64,000 bases of DNA from Agromyces allii (GTDB lineage: Bacteria; Actinomycetota; Actinomycetes; Actinomycetales; Microbacteriaceae). The position numbers were made by a program, and so were the translations under genes. Under the pieces are notes generated by a model that was not told where the DNA came from, ran no database searches, and saw only the letters and a list, made by a program, of their open reading frames with translations. Positions 52,613-61,256 of the stretch are shown in pieces (within the stretch, counting starts at the first letter, position 1; each line of letters opens with the position of its first letter). Where the stretch lies: assembly GCF_009749385.1 (NCBI RefSeq), contig NZ_WBIN01000011.1, positions 186,001 through 250,000 of the forward strand, in the 5' to 3' direction.

Positions 52613-53637
52613 GACGACCTCGGCGGGGCGGTCGAGGCGCGCACGACGAGTTCGCTGGGGATCTTCGAGCGCTGCGGGATCTCACGGCCCTCGAGCGCCG
52701 CCCGCAGCACCTCCATGGCCTTCACGCCGAGTGCGTAGAAGTCCTGCGTCACGGTGGTGAGCGGCGGGATGAAGTGGCGCGACAGCGGCAGGTCGTCGAA
52801 GCCGATGATGCTGACGTCTTCGGGCACCCGGATGCCGCGGTCGTGGAAGCCGTGCACGACGCCGAACGCCATCTCGTCGTTCGCGACGAACATCGCGGTG
52901 TACTCGGGCACGCCCTTGAGGCCGACCGCGTAGTCGTAGCCGAAGTCGGCGGTCCAGTCGCCGACCACGATCGGGCGCACCTTGAGGCCCCACTGCTCGA
53001 TGCGCGCGTGGAAGGCTCGCTCGCGGCCGCGGGCATCGAGCCAGTCGAGGGGACCCGCGAGGTGCAGGATGTCGCGGTGCCCGAGCGCGACCAGGTGGTC
53101 GACGGCGAGCGTCGTGCCGAGCTGCTGGTCGACGCTCACGGTGAGGAAGTTCGGGTCCTTCGCGGCCTTGACCACGAGCACCGGGACGTCGATCGAGATG
53201 CGGCGCAGCGCCGACACCGACGACGAGCGCGGCGCGACGACGCAGAGGGCGTCGACGCCCTCGGCGATGAGGTGGCCGACCGCCGCCTCGGGGGTGAGGC
53301 TCGCGTCGTCCTGCATCGCGACCGAGGTGACCGAGTACCCGCCGGAGCGCGCCGCGAACTCGAGGCCGCGGAGCGTGCTCGTCGGCCCGAACTCGACCGA
53401 GCTGTCGACGATGACCCCGATGCGCTGCGTGCGCTGCGTCGCGAGCGCCCGAGCCGCGCTGTTCGGCTTGAAGTCGAGCTGCTCGATGACGTCCATCACG
53501 CGCTGGCGCGTGGCCGGACGGATGTTCGGGTGCCCGTTGAGCACGCGGGAGACGGTCATGTGCGAGACGCCGGCGAGCACGGCGACCTCGCGGATGCCGA
53601 GCTTCTCGGGGCGGTCCCCGCTCTCGACGTCACTCAC
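52609..53637 (-). CDS. LacI-family transcriptional regulator (furanose/GH43 block)
   Basis: A 342-residue LacI repressor. Helix-turn-helix GIREVAVLAGVSHMTVSR, hinge FKPNSAARALATQRT, and an effector domain ending SIIGFDDLPLSRHFIPPL. Two GTG codons in tandem (53640 and 53637) could start it; the second is better spaced from GGAG. It lies between the transporter operon and the GH43 operon, both preceded by TGTTCCCGGGAACA-type operators, so it probably represses both. It is co-translated with the second ATPase. Confidence 0.9.
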   Translation of the reverse strand: MSDVESGDRPEKLGIREVAVLAGVSHMTVSRVLNGHPNIRPATRQRVMDVIEQLDFKPNSAARALATQRTQRIGVIVDSSVEFGPTSTLRGLEFAARSGGYSVTSVAMQDDASLTPEAAVGHLIAEGVDALCVVAPRSSSVSALRRISIDVPVLVVKAAKDPNFLTVSVDQQLGTTLAVDHLVALGHRDILHLAGPLDWLDARGRERAFHARIEQWGLKVRPIVVGDWTADFGYDYAVGLKGVPEYTAMFVANDEMAFGVVHGFHDRGIRVPEDVSIIGFDDLPLSRHFIPPLTTVTQDFYALGVKAMEVLRAALEGREIPQRSKIPSELVVRASTAPPRSS

Positions 53638-53700
53638 CACCGGTCTCCTGTCTCACGGAATCGTCGTCGCTCACGTCCCCCGATGCAGAACCGCCGACCC

Positions 53701-53723
53701 TCGGCCGCTCGACGAGCGGCCGA
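53701..53723. promoter_or_regulatory. Inverted repeat upstream of lacI
   Basis: 9-bp arms TCGGCCGCT / AGCGGCCGA with a 5-base loop, in the lacI leader 64-86 bases before its start. It could be a second part of the GH43 operon terminator or a leader structure. Confidence 0.4.
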
Positions 53724-53775
53724 CGGGGACAGCCTATTCGTTCAGGGCCTCCGATCCAGTGCCGATCCGGTCGGC

Positions 53776-53803
53776 GCGCCCACGCGAACGCTCGCGTGGG
53801 CGC
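53776..53803 (-). terminator. Terminator of the WxL/DUF916/LPXTG/GH43 operon
   Basis: Perfect 12-bp arms GCGCCCACGCGA / TCGCGTGGGCGC with a 4-base loop, 13 bases after the GH43 stop. Confidence 0.75.
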
Positions 53804-53815
53804 ACCGATCCGAGA

Positions 53816-56800
53816 TCAGCAGTTCCGTGCGGGGTACGCGGCGGTGAAGGTCTTCGCGACCCCGCCCGCCGACGTCACCTTCGCCGTGAGCTGTCCGGCG
53901 CCGAGCTCCGCCGTGCGCGTGCCGAACGTGGCCGACGCGCCCTTGCCGCTCGCGAGGGCGAGCTGCTTCTGGCCGAACGCCGACTCGACGAGCACGTCGA
54001 CCTGGCCTGGGCCCGTGTTGGCGAGCGTCGCGACCAGGGTCGCCTTGCCCGCGACGCACCGGGTCTGCGCGGTGACCGAGAAGGTCGGCTGCTCGGGCGC
54101 CTCGACGACGACCGTCGTGCTGACGGTGCGGTTGCCGGTGGCGAGCCATTCCGTGTCGGTCATGTCGAGGATCGGGCTGCCGTCCTGGCGGAAGTAGACC
54201 ATGCGCACGCCCGCGTCGCGGGTGCCGTTCTGCGTCGTCTTGGCGTGGAACACGTTGAGCAGGTTGCCGTCGTCGTCGTACGTGTACGAGTTGTGCCCCG
54301 GGCCCCAGTTGTTCGTGTTCGCACCCTCGTAGGTCCAGATCGGCGAGTTGCGCACGTTCCAGGATGCCGCGTCGAGCAGGTCGTCGCCCGACTCCGCCGT
54401 GGCGAGGCCGACCGCGTAGGTCCAGTCGACGCCCGAGCCCGAGAAGGTGATCATGACCTTGCCGTCGCGCTGCATGACGAACGGCCCCTCGACGACCTCG
54501 GTCGTGTTGTCCGACCAGCCGCGGTCGGGGAACGCGATCGTCCTCCGCTCGCCGATCAGCTGCCAGGAGCCGCTCGCCGAGGGCGCGACCTTCGCGATCT
54601 TCAGCACGGCCGGACCGGTCACCGGGGTGATGGCCCGTTCGGACCACACGACGTAGTCGGTGCCGGCGTCCTCGAAGTGCGTCATGTCGAGCGTGATGCC
54701 GGCGCCGTAGGTCGTGAGCGGCTGCCCACCGGCGTCGACCACGCGCTGCGGCGCGTCCCAGTCGGTGCGCACGAGCGGGTTGCCGCCCGGCTTCAGGTGC
54801 ATCGTGTACGACTGCACGCCGTTCCACCCGTTGACGTTGTTCGGGTTGGCGGCGAACAGGATGTAGAGCTCGCCGTCGACGACGTGCAGCTCGGGGGCCC
54901 ACAGCTGCGAGCCGACCTGGCCGGAGCCGGAGAGCCCGAGGCCGAGGATCTTGTTGTCGGCCGCCGTCGCGATGCCGGCGATCGTGTCGGACTGCCGGAT
55001 GAAGAACTCGTCCTGCCCGTTGTCGTCGGTGGCGATGAACAGCCAGGTCTTCTCGCCGTTCGGCAGCGTGTACCGCAGCATGTGCGGGTCGGCCCGCCTC
55101 GCGATGAGCGGGAAGATCGCGTCGGTGCGCTGGAGGGTTCCGGTGACGGGGTACTCGCCCGGCGTCGTGGTGTCGACGCCCGCCGTGTCCCAGTCGACGC
55201 GGAACTCGTGCGTGCCGCCGTCGGAGTACTCGGCCGTGACCTTCGCGGGCAGGTCGAACTCCCCACCGGCCTCGACCGTCGTTGGCTCGGGCGTCTGGAC
55301 GCCGGTGTTGTGCACCCGGCCGAGCCGCTGCTCCGCCGATCGCGCCTCGGCTGCCGTGAGCGGGATGATCGACGCGGTCTCCGAGGAGGTCACGGCGATG
55401 CCGCCCGTGCGGCCGGCGGGCTGCTGCCCGGCGCCGAGGTAGGCGACGGACGCGAGGTCCTCGGTGCTGCCGGTGAGCGTCGATCCCGCCGGGCCGGCCC
55501 ACACGACGCGGTACGCGTCGAGTCGGGCATCCCACTCAGCGGAGACGGCACCCGATGAGGCCAGACCGGGCAGGGCGAGCAGGTCGAGCTCGGTCCAGTC
55601 GACGAGGTCGCGCGAGGTGAAGACCAGCGCGCCGGAGGCGTCGCCCGCACCCGCGGCGTCGACGCGGCGTGCGATGAGGCCGAAGCCCTCGTCGCCCTTC
55701 AGCCGGAACACGTAGGGGCTCGCCAGGTAGCGCTTCACGCCGTTGGCCGTCTCGGTCATGCCGGTGACCCTCGGGAACACCACGCCGGTGCCGGAGTTCA
55801 GCGCCGTGTAGGCGGTGCCGTCGGCGCTCAGGGCGAGGTGCGCGGTGCGCGTGACCTCGGGGTCGTCGCCGCCGCGCGTGTTCTTCGAGGTCGTGTAGGC
55901 CGCGATGCGATGGGCGGATGCCTCGGCGATGCGCACGTCGATCCGAGCCGTCGCGGCGTCGGGACCGGTGCCGACGACGGCTTCGAGCGTCGCCGCCTCG
56001 AGGCCGCTCGCCGGAGCGCCGGCGATGGCGCCGCCGACGACCGTTCCGGCACCGGACACGTGCGACCACGAGACCGGAAGCCCGAGCGCGGTGGTCGGGA
56101 GCACGTAGCCCTGCTCGAGCACCGACGGCAGCAGCAGCGCGTCGGCCGCGCGCTGCGCGGCCTGGGCCGCGGTCGGCGCGGCGAGCACCGTGACGGTGAA
56201 GGCCTTCGTCGCGGTCTTGCCGCGAACCGTGGCCGTCGCGGTGAGCGCGACCTGGGTGTCGGATGCCGGGCGCGTGACCTTGCCGTCGGGGCCGACGACG
56301 CCCGCAGGCGACGAGGTCCACGTCACGCCGCCCGACGTGGGCAGCACGAGGTCGGACTCGACCGCGGTCAGGCTCTGCGCGTTCGCCGCGGCGAGGTCGA
56401 TGCCCGCGGCGACCTCGTTCGCGACCGCCGTGGCGTCGGTGACGGCAACGGCCGCGACATCGGCCGCGGTGAGCGCCTCGGAGTACACGCGGAACGACGA
56501 GACGCCGCCCTGGTAGAGCGAGTCGCCGTTGTACGCGGACTTGCCGATGAGGTTCTGCGTGTGCGTCGTCAGGTCGCTCAGGCTCACGGTCGAGTTCGTC
56601 TTCTCGGCGACCTGCACGCCGTCGATGAAGAGCCGCAGGGTCGACGTGGTGCCGTCGGCGTTCTTCGCGATCGTCGCGGCCACGGACTGCCACCGGTTCT
56701 CGGCGATCTTCGTCGCCGAGGTCACCGTCTGCTCGCCCGCCCAGTTCGTCTTCGAGATCGCCAGGCGCGGTGCGACGGGCTGGATGAAGAACTGCCCGGT

Positions 56801-57172
56801 CGAGGAGTCGCCCGAACCGCCGATGTTCCAGAGGAACTTCGCGCCCGTGAGCGCCGTCGGGCTCGTCTCGATCACGACGGTCGCCGCCGAACGACCGGCC
56901 AGCAGCCCGTCGGGCAGCTTCACGTGGTTCGAGCCCGTGAACTGCATGGACCCGCCGCGCCAGGCCGCCGCCCCGACGACGGCCGCATCGCGGCCGCCGC
57001 CCGAGAGATCGTGCACGACGGCGCCCGACGTCTCGGAGAAGTCGTACGACGCCAGCAGCGACGCCGGCTCCGCGCCCCACGCCGCCGGCGGGCCGGCGAC
57101 CACGAGGCCGCCGATCACCGCGGCGCCCAGGAGCCCTGCCAGCATCCGCCCGCGCACCGGCCGCCTCAGCAT
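53816..57172 (-). CDS. Large secreted GH43 enzyme, LamG-Ig-GH43 architecture (A)
   Basis: 1,118 residues. Signal peptide to about residue 33; LamG/concanavalin-like domain (34-215); two bacterial Ig-like domains (255-415); a partial propeller-like segment (420-590); a Big_4-like domain (635-690; VTAEYSDGGTHEFRVDWD); GH43 five-bladed propeller (700-1020); two-cysteine C-terminal domain (1030-1118). Candidate catalytic residues: Asp in RRADPHMLRY, the LWAPELHV blade, and Glu in VVEGPFVMQ. Likely an arabinofuranosidase or arabinan/galactan-trimming enzyme outside the cell. Its ATG overlaps the stop of the preceding GH43 gene by 7 bases. The N-terminal third is near-identical to that gene. Confidence 0.87.
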   Translation of the reverse strand: MLRRPVRGRMLAGLLGAAVIGGLVVAGPPAAWGAEPASLLASYDFSETSGAVVHDLSGGGRDAAVVGAAAWRGGSMQFTGSNHVKLPDGLLAGRSAATVVIETSPTALTGAKFLWNIGGSGDSSTGQFFIQPVAPRLAISKTNWAGEQTVTSATKIAENRWQSVAATIAKNADGTTSTLRLFIDGVQVAEKTNSTVSLSDLTTHTQNLIGKSAYNGDSLYQGGVSSFRVYSEALTAADVAAVAVTDATAVANEVAAGIDLAAANAQSLTAVESDLVLPTSGGVTWTSSPAGVVGPDGKVTRPASDTQVALTATATVRGKTATKAFTVTVLAAPTAAQAAQRAADALLLPSVLEQGYVLPTTALGLPVSWSHVSGAGTVVGGAIAGAPASGLEAATLEAVVGTGPDAATARIDVRIAEASAHRIAAYTTSKNTRGGDDPEVTRTAHLALSADGTAYTALNSGTGVVFPRVTGMTETANGVKRYLASPYVFRLKGDEGFGLIARRVDAAGAGDASGALVFTSRDLVDWTELDLLALPGLASSGAVSAEWDARLDAYRVVWAGPAGSTLTGSTEDLASVAYLGAGQQPAGRTGGIAVTSSETASIIPLTAAEARSAEQRLGRVHNTGVQTPEPTTVEAGGEFDLPAKVTAEYSDGGTHEFRVDWDTAGVDTTTPGEYPVTGTLQRTDAIFPLIARRADPHMLRYTLPNGEKTWLFIATDDNGQDEFFIRQSDTIAGIATAADNKILGLGLSGSGQVGSQLWAPELHVVDGELYILFAANPNNVNGWNGVQSYTMHLKPGGNPLVRTDWDAPQRVVDAGGQPLTTYGAGITLDMTHFEDAGTDYVVWSERAITPVTGPAVLKIAKVAPSASGSWQLIGERRTIAFPDRGWSDNTTEVVEGPFVMQRDGKVMITFSGSGVDWTYAVGLATAESGDDLLDAASWNVRNSPIWTYEGANTNNWGPGHNSYTYDDDGNLLNVFHAKTTQNGTRDAGVRMVYFRQDGSPILDMTDTEWLATGNRTVSTTVVVEAPEQPTFSVTAQTRCVAGKATLVATLANTGPGQVDVLVESAFGQKQLALASGKGASATFGTRTAELGAGQLTAKVTSAGGVAKTFTAAYPARNC
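56190..57080. repeat. Duplicated LamG-Ig module, copy in GH43 A
   Basis: About 890 bases that repeat, at about 2,606 bases distance, the segment at 58796-59690. In the LamG part I count about 24 amino-acid differences in about 200 residues, and long runs are identical at DNA level. Confidence 0.8.
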
Positions 57173-59793
57173 GCGCGTGCCTCGTAGGCCGCACTGCCGG
57201 CGAAGCTCGCGCCCGCGGCCGATGCGGTGACGCCCAGGAATCCAGTGTCGAGCGAGGCGAGCCTCGTCGGGAAGGCCTGCGAGACGGTCTTGCCCGCCTG
57301 CACCCCGACGAACGTCTTGGTGCCGAACGCGGTCTCGACCGTGACATCCGCCGTCCTGCTGTCGGTGTTCTTCACCGTCGCGACGAGGCTCGCCTTGCCG
57401 GCGACGCACCTCGACGTCGCCGTGGCCTCGACGGAGAGGTCGGGGTTCGTGCCGACGCCCGCGTAGTGGAACATGACCCGCTGGTACTCCTGCGCGGTGA
57501 TCGGCATGATGCCGCCGTGGCGCTTCTTCAGGGTGCCGAGGTTCACGTTGGTCGCCTTCGACCACACCGATGCCGAGGTCGAGTTGAGGTCGGTGGTGCG
57601 GAAGGGCAGGTACCCGCGTCCGGTGCCGTACTGGTCGGCGAGCAGGCCGTAGAGCTGCGCCGCGGCGCCCCGGTCGTCGTCGTTGTAGGCGAAGAACTCG
57701 GGGCCCTCGAGGCAGGCACCGGTGTAGTTCAGGCCGCCGGCGCACGTGCCGCTGCCGCTCAGGATCGACTGCAGCGTGCCGACGAGCACCCACTCCTGGT
57801 CGGTGCCGGTGGTCTTCGCCGTCGCCGAGGTCGTGACGGCGTCGAGCTTCTTCGAGCGCTCGATCGTGATCTGGCCGTCGCCGGAGGCCCGGTAGAACCA
57901 GTCGCCCACCTTGATCACGGTCGTGTCGATGATCGACCCCTGACGGTCGATCCACTTGACGGGCGTCGAGAAGGTGCGGAAGTCGCGCGTCGTCGACAGG
58001 TACATGTCGACGCTGTCGCCGAGTTCGGTGTTGCCGTCGGCCCGGGTCGCCCAGAACACGTAGTACTGCTGCGTCACCTCGTCCCAGACTGCCTCGGGCG
58101 CCCACGCCATGCCGACGTTCGGGATCTTGCTCGCCACGTCGGCGAAGCGCGGTTCGCTCCAGTTGACGAGATCGGTGGACTCCCAGATCACGAGGTCCTT
58201 CGATCCCGTGACGGTCGCGTTGGCCGAACCCCAGCCGCCGCGGTAGTAGATGCTGAGGTCGGTCGCGATGAGGTAGAACCGGTCGCCCTCGGGCGAGCGC
58301 ACCACGAACGGGTCGCGCACGCCGCCGTCGCCCTGGCCCTTCGCGAGGGACAGCACCGGATTGCCGCTCGCGCGGGTGTCGGTGAAGGTGAGCGCGTCGC
58401 GGCTGGTCGCGAAGTAGATCTGCTCGTCGCTCGCGGCACCCTCGGTGCCGGTGAAGTGGGCGAACAGGTAGTCGGTCGTCTTGGCGAGTTCGACCGCCTT
58501 GCGCACGGTGAGCGGGATGTCACGGGTCGCCGTGACGCCGTTCTTCGACGCCGTGACGGTGAGCACGACGCGCGTGTCACCGCTCGCCGGGCGCGTCACG
58601 ACGCCGGGGGCGACCGTGCCGGTGCCGACGACGTCGACGACGGCCGGGGCCGAGGAGCTCCACGTGAGCGTCGAGCCGAACCGCGGACCGGCCGTCGGCA
58701 GCGTGAGGTCGGAACGTACGTCGTCGGCGTACGGCAGGGTGATCGCGTCGAGGTCGCGCTGCGCCGCCTCGGCGGCGGTGGGTGCGCGGAGCACGGTCAC
58801 GGTGAAGGCCTTCGTCGCCGTCTTGCCTCGCACGGTCGAGGTCGCCGTCAGCGTCACCTCGGTGTCGGATGCCGGCTGGGTGACCGTGCCGTCGGCGGCG
58901 ACGATGCCGGCGGGCGACGACGTCCACGTCACGCTTCCGGCGGTCGGCAGCACGAGGTCGGTCTCGACCTTCGACAGGTCCTGCGGGTTCACGGCCGCCA
59001 GGTCGAGCGCCGCCGCCGTCTCAGCCGCGGCCGCCGTGGCATCCGTCGCCGCGATCGTCAGGAGGTCGGCCGCGGACAGCGCCTCCGAGTACACCCGGAA
59101 CGCCGAGACATCCCCCTGATAGAGCGAATCGGCCGCGTACGCGGACTTGCCGATGAAGTTCATGGTGTGGGTCGCGAGGTCGCTCAGGTTGACGGTCGAG
59201 TTCGCCTTCTCGGCCACCTGCACGCCGTCGATGAAGAGCCGCAGCGTCGACGTCGTGCCGTCGGCGTTCTTCGCGATCGTCGCGGCCACGGACTGCCAGC
59301 GGTTCTCGGCGATCTTCGTCGCCGAGGTCACCGTCTGCTCGCCCGACCAGTTCGTCTTCGAGATCGCCAGGCGCGGTGCGACGGGCTGGATGAAGAACTG
59401 CCCGGTGGCGCCCTCGCCCGAGCCGCCGATGTTCCAGAGGAACTTGGCGCCCGACAGCGCCGTCGGGCTCGTCTCGATCACGATCGTGGCCGCCGACCGT
59501 CCGGCCAGCAGGCCGTCGGGCAGCTTCACGTGGTTCGACCCCGTGAAGCGCATGAATCCGCCGCGCCAGGCCTCGCCGCCCACGACGGTCGCATCGCGGC
59601 CGCCGCCCGACAGGTCGTGGGCGACGGTGCCCGAGGCCTCGGAGAAGTCGTACGAGGCCAGCGTCGATGCCGGCTCCGCACTCCAGGCCGCCGGGCCGAT
59701 CATCGCCAGGCTTCCGGCCGCCAGCAGGGCGCTCGTCGCACCCGCGACCCATCTGCCCGCGCGCCGCGTGCGCGGCGTACCTTCTCGAACCAT
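57166..59793 (-). CDS. Large secreted GH43 enzyme, LamG-Ig-GH43 architecture (B)
   Basis: 875 residues. Signal peptide to about residue 38; LamG-like domain (39-225); two Ig-like domains (265-430); GH43 propeller (435-780); two-cysteine C-terminal domain (785-875). Candidate catalytic residues: Asp494 in GVRDPFVVR, AWAPEAVWDE in the second blade, and Glu696 in CLEGPEFFAYN. The catalytic part (YLFAHFTGTE...DEQIYFATSRD) differs from GH43 A, so only the N-terminal binding module was shared. GGAGG supports the ATG at 59793. Likely acts on arabinan or arabinogalactan side chains. Confidence 0.87.
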   Translation of the reverse strand: MVREGTPRTRRAGRWVAGATSALLAAGSLAMIGPAAWSAEPASTLASYDFSEASGTVAHDLSGGGRDATVVGGEAWRGGFMRFTGSNHVKLPDGLLAGRSAATIVIETSPTALSGAKFLWNIGGSGEGATGQFFIQPVAPRLAISKTNWSGEQTVTSATKIAENRWQSVAATIAKNADGTTSTLRLFIDGVQVAEKANSTVNLSDLATHTMNFIGKSAYAADSLYQGDVSAFRVYSEALSAADLLTIAATDATAAAAETAAALDLAAVNPQDLSKVETDLVLPTAGSVTWTSSPAGIVAADGTVTQPASDTEVTLTATSTVRGKTATKAFTVTVLRAPTAAEAAQRDLDAITLPYADDVRSDLTLPTAGPRFGSTLTWSSSAPAVVDVVGTGTVAPGVVTRPASGDTRVVLTVTASKNGVTATRDIPLTVRKAVELAKTTDYLFAHFTGTEGAASDEQIYFATSRDALTFTDTRASGNPVLSLAKGQGDGGVRDPFVVRSPEGDRFYLIATDLSIYYRGGWGSANATVTGSKDLVIWESTDLVNWSEPRFADVASKIPNVGMAWAPEAVWDEVTQQYYVFWATRADGNTELGDSVDMYLSTTRDFRTFSTPVKWIDRQGSIIDTTVIKVGDWFYRASGDGQITIERSKKLDAVTTSATAKTTGTDQEWVLVGTLQSILSGSGTCAGGLNYTGACLEGPEFFAYNDDDRGAAAQLYGLLADQYGTGRGYLPFRTTDLNSTSASVWSKATNVNLGTLKKRHGGIMPITAQEYQRVMFHYAGVGTNPDLSVEATATSRCVAGKASLVATVKNTDSRTADVTVETAFGTKTFVGVQAGKTVSQAFPTRLASLDTGFLGVTASAAGASFAGSAAYEARAC
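58796..59690. repeat. Duplicated LamG-Ig module, copy in GH43 B
   Basis: Partner of 56190-57080. The similarity stops within the second Ig-like domain, where the two enzymes become unrelated in sequence until the C-terminal domain. Confidence 0.8.
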
Positions 59794-59857
59794 CAGAACC
59801 TCCTGTGAGCGTGGTCGTGCCCGAAGCCGGACCCGACGGATGTTGGAGCAGGGACGG

Positions 59858-60118
59858 TCAGCGGTGCGCGCGACCGATCGGATGCCGCGTGAAGACCGAG
59901 ATGAGGAGCAGCGCCGCTCCACCGAGGAGCAGGGCGCCGACCCAGGTGATGAGGTCGCCGGCCGCTCCCGTCGACGGGAGCGATCCGGGATCGCAGTACT
60001 CGAGGCAGTCGAGCGGCAGGATGTCGACGCGGATCACGACGCCGTCGGGCACGTCGATCGTCGTTCCCCCTCCGACGACCGGGCCCAGCTCGAGGTGCCG
60101 CAGCGACCCCCCGATCAC
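59858..60118 (-). CDS. Small LPXTG sortase-anchored surface protein (CscD-like)
   Basis: 86 residues from a GTG that overlaps the DUF916 stop (GTGA). A short extracellular segment (VVGGGTTIDVPDGVVIRVDI, then DCLEYCDPGS) leads to the sorting signal LPSTG, a hydrophobic helix (LITWVGALLLGGAALLLI) and a basic tail ending RHPIGRAHR. No obvious signal peptide is present, which is odd for a sortase substrate; the start may be wrong or export may depend on the partner. Small LPXTG proteins of this kind accompany DUF916 and WxL proteins in Firmicutes Csc clusters. Confidence 0.78.
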   Translation of the reverse strand: MIGGSLRHLELGPVVGGGTTIDVPDGVVIRVDILPLDCLEYCDPGSLPSTGAAGDLITWVGALLLGGAALLLISVFTRHPIGRAHR

Positions 60119-61158
60119 TTCCGCCCTTCCAGCGCCAGGTCGCGGCGCCCTTCCTCGCGAGCCTCCTCGAGCAGCGCGTCGAGTCGGCGCTTGGACCGAC
60201 CGCGCCGCCAGAGCAGGGCCATCACGATGAGCACGATGCCGAGCACGACCAGCAACTGCGGCCACGGCACGGCCCAGACGAACACGCCGATCGACGAGGG
60301 TGCGACGGTCGTCTGCTCGCCGCCGACGGTGGTGACGGTCGGGGCGAGCTCGATCTCGCCCGGCAGGGCCAGCAGCGGCCAGACCTGACCGACCGCGAGC
60401 GAGAACGACCTGCTCTCGCCGGGCAGGACCTCCTGCGCGCGCTCGTTCTCGCCAGGGAAGGCGATGCTCCGCCCGGCGATCTCGAGCACGCCGGCCACCG
60501 CGAGCCGGGTGTTGCCCTCGTTGACCACGTCGAAGGAGACGTCGATGCTCCCCGGGCGGATCGGGTTCCACGAGGTGTTGTAGTCGGTGACGACCTTCGT
60601 CACCGAGAAGGCGGGGGCGAGCACGCCGGTGACCCGGGTCATGACCCGGAATCCGACGCGGCTCTCGACGCCGACGCCCGCGCCGTCGCCCTGCTTGACC
60701 GACAGCACCGACGCCGCGATGCCGGCGGCGTGATCACCGGGTTCGGCCTTCTCGGGCACGGTGATCGTGAACGGGACGACGACCGTGCCGCCGGGCGGAA
60801 CGGTGACGCTCTCGGGCACGTCGATCCAGGTGCCGGCATCGGTCGACTCCTGGTCGGACGGGAGCATGTCGAAGCGCCCGTTGTCGTTGTAGTAGCCGTC
60901 GGCCGCCGAGAGGCGGAACGCGACCTCCTCCTCGCCGAGGTTGCGGACGGCGAAGTGGTCCTGCACCTCGGCTCCGGGATCGATGGGGTGCTCGACCGAG
61001 ACGCGGCCGTCGGGGCCCGTCGCGTCGGCCGGCGTGACCGACCACGACACCGGCGCACCCTCCTCCGCGACCGCGGGCGCGGCGCCGGCCAGCCCCGCGG
61101 CGAGGCCGGCGACGGCGACGAGCGCAGCGAGTGCGGAGGAGAGACGGAAGCGGGTCAT
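60115..61158 (-). CDS. DUF916 (CscA-like) cell-surface membrane protein
   Basis: 347 residues: signal peptide (to about 31, APAVAEE), DUF916-type beta-sandwich region (VSWSVTPADATGPD, SAADGYYNDNGRFDML, GVESRVGFRVMTRV), C-terminal membrane helix (LLVVLGIVLIVMALLW) and an Arg/Lys/Glu-rich tail. Paralogue of the protein at 25015. Middle gene of the trio WxL-like - DUF916 - LPXTG, 98 bases after the WxL-like gene across a perfect stem-loop. DUF916 proteins are thought to hold WxL proteins at the cell wall. Confidence 0.82.
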   Translation of the reverse strand: MTRFRLSSALAALVAVAGLAAGLAGAAPAVAEEGAPVSWSVTPADATGPDGRVSVEHPIDPGAEVQDHFAVRNLGEEEVAFRLSAADGYYNDNGRFDMLPSDQESTDAGTWIDVPESVTVPPGGTVVVPFTITVPEKAEPGDHAAGIAASVLSVKQGDGAGVGVESRVGFRVMTRVTGVLAPAFSVTKVVTDYNTSWNPIRPGSIDVSFDVVNEGNTRLAVAGVLEIAGRSIAFPGENERAQEVLPGESRSFSLAVGQVWPLLALPGEIELAPTVTTVGGEQTTVAPSSIGVFVWAVPWPQLLVVLGIVLIVMALLWRRGRSKRRLDALLEEAREEGRRDLALEGRK

Positions 61159-61214
61159 GGCGAGTCCTGGGGTGGAACGGGCCCCGGTCCGGTCGGTCCG
61201 GGGGCGAGGGGGTC

Positions 61215-61250
61215 GCGGCCGGGTCGATGGTGTCGCATCGACCCGGCCGC
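61215..61250 (-). promoter_or_regulatory. Perfect 15-bp stem-loop after the WxL-like gene
   Basis: Arms GCGGCCGGGTCGATG / CATCGACCCGGCCGC with a 6-base loop, 6 bases after the WxL-like stop. It should make the WxL-like message the most abundant part of the operon, as with the binding-protein hairpins. Confidence 0.65.
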
Positions 61251-61256
61251 TGCGGA

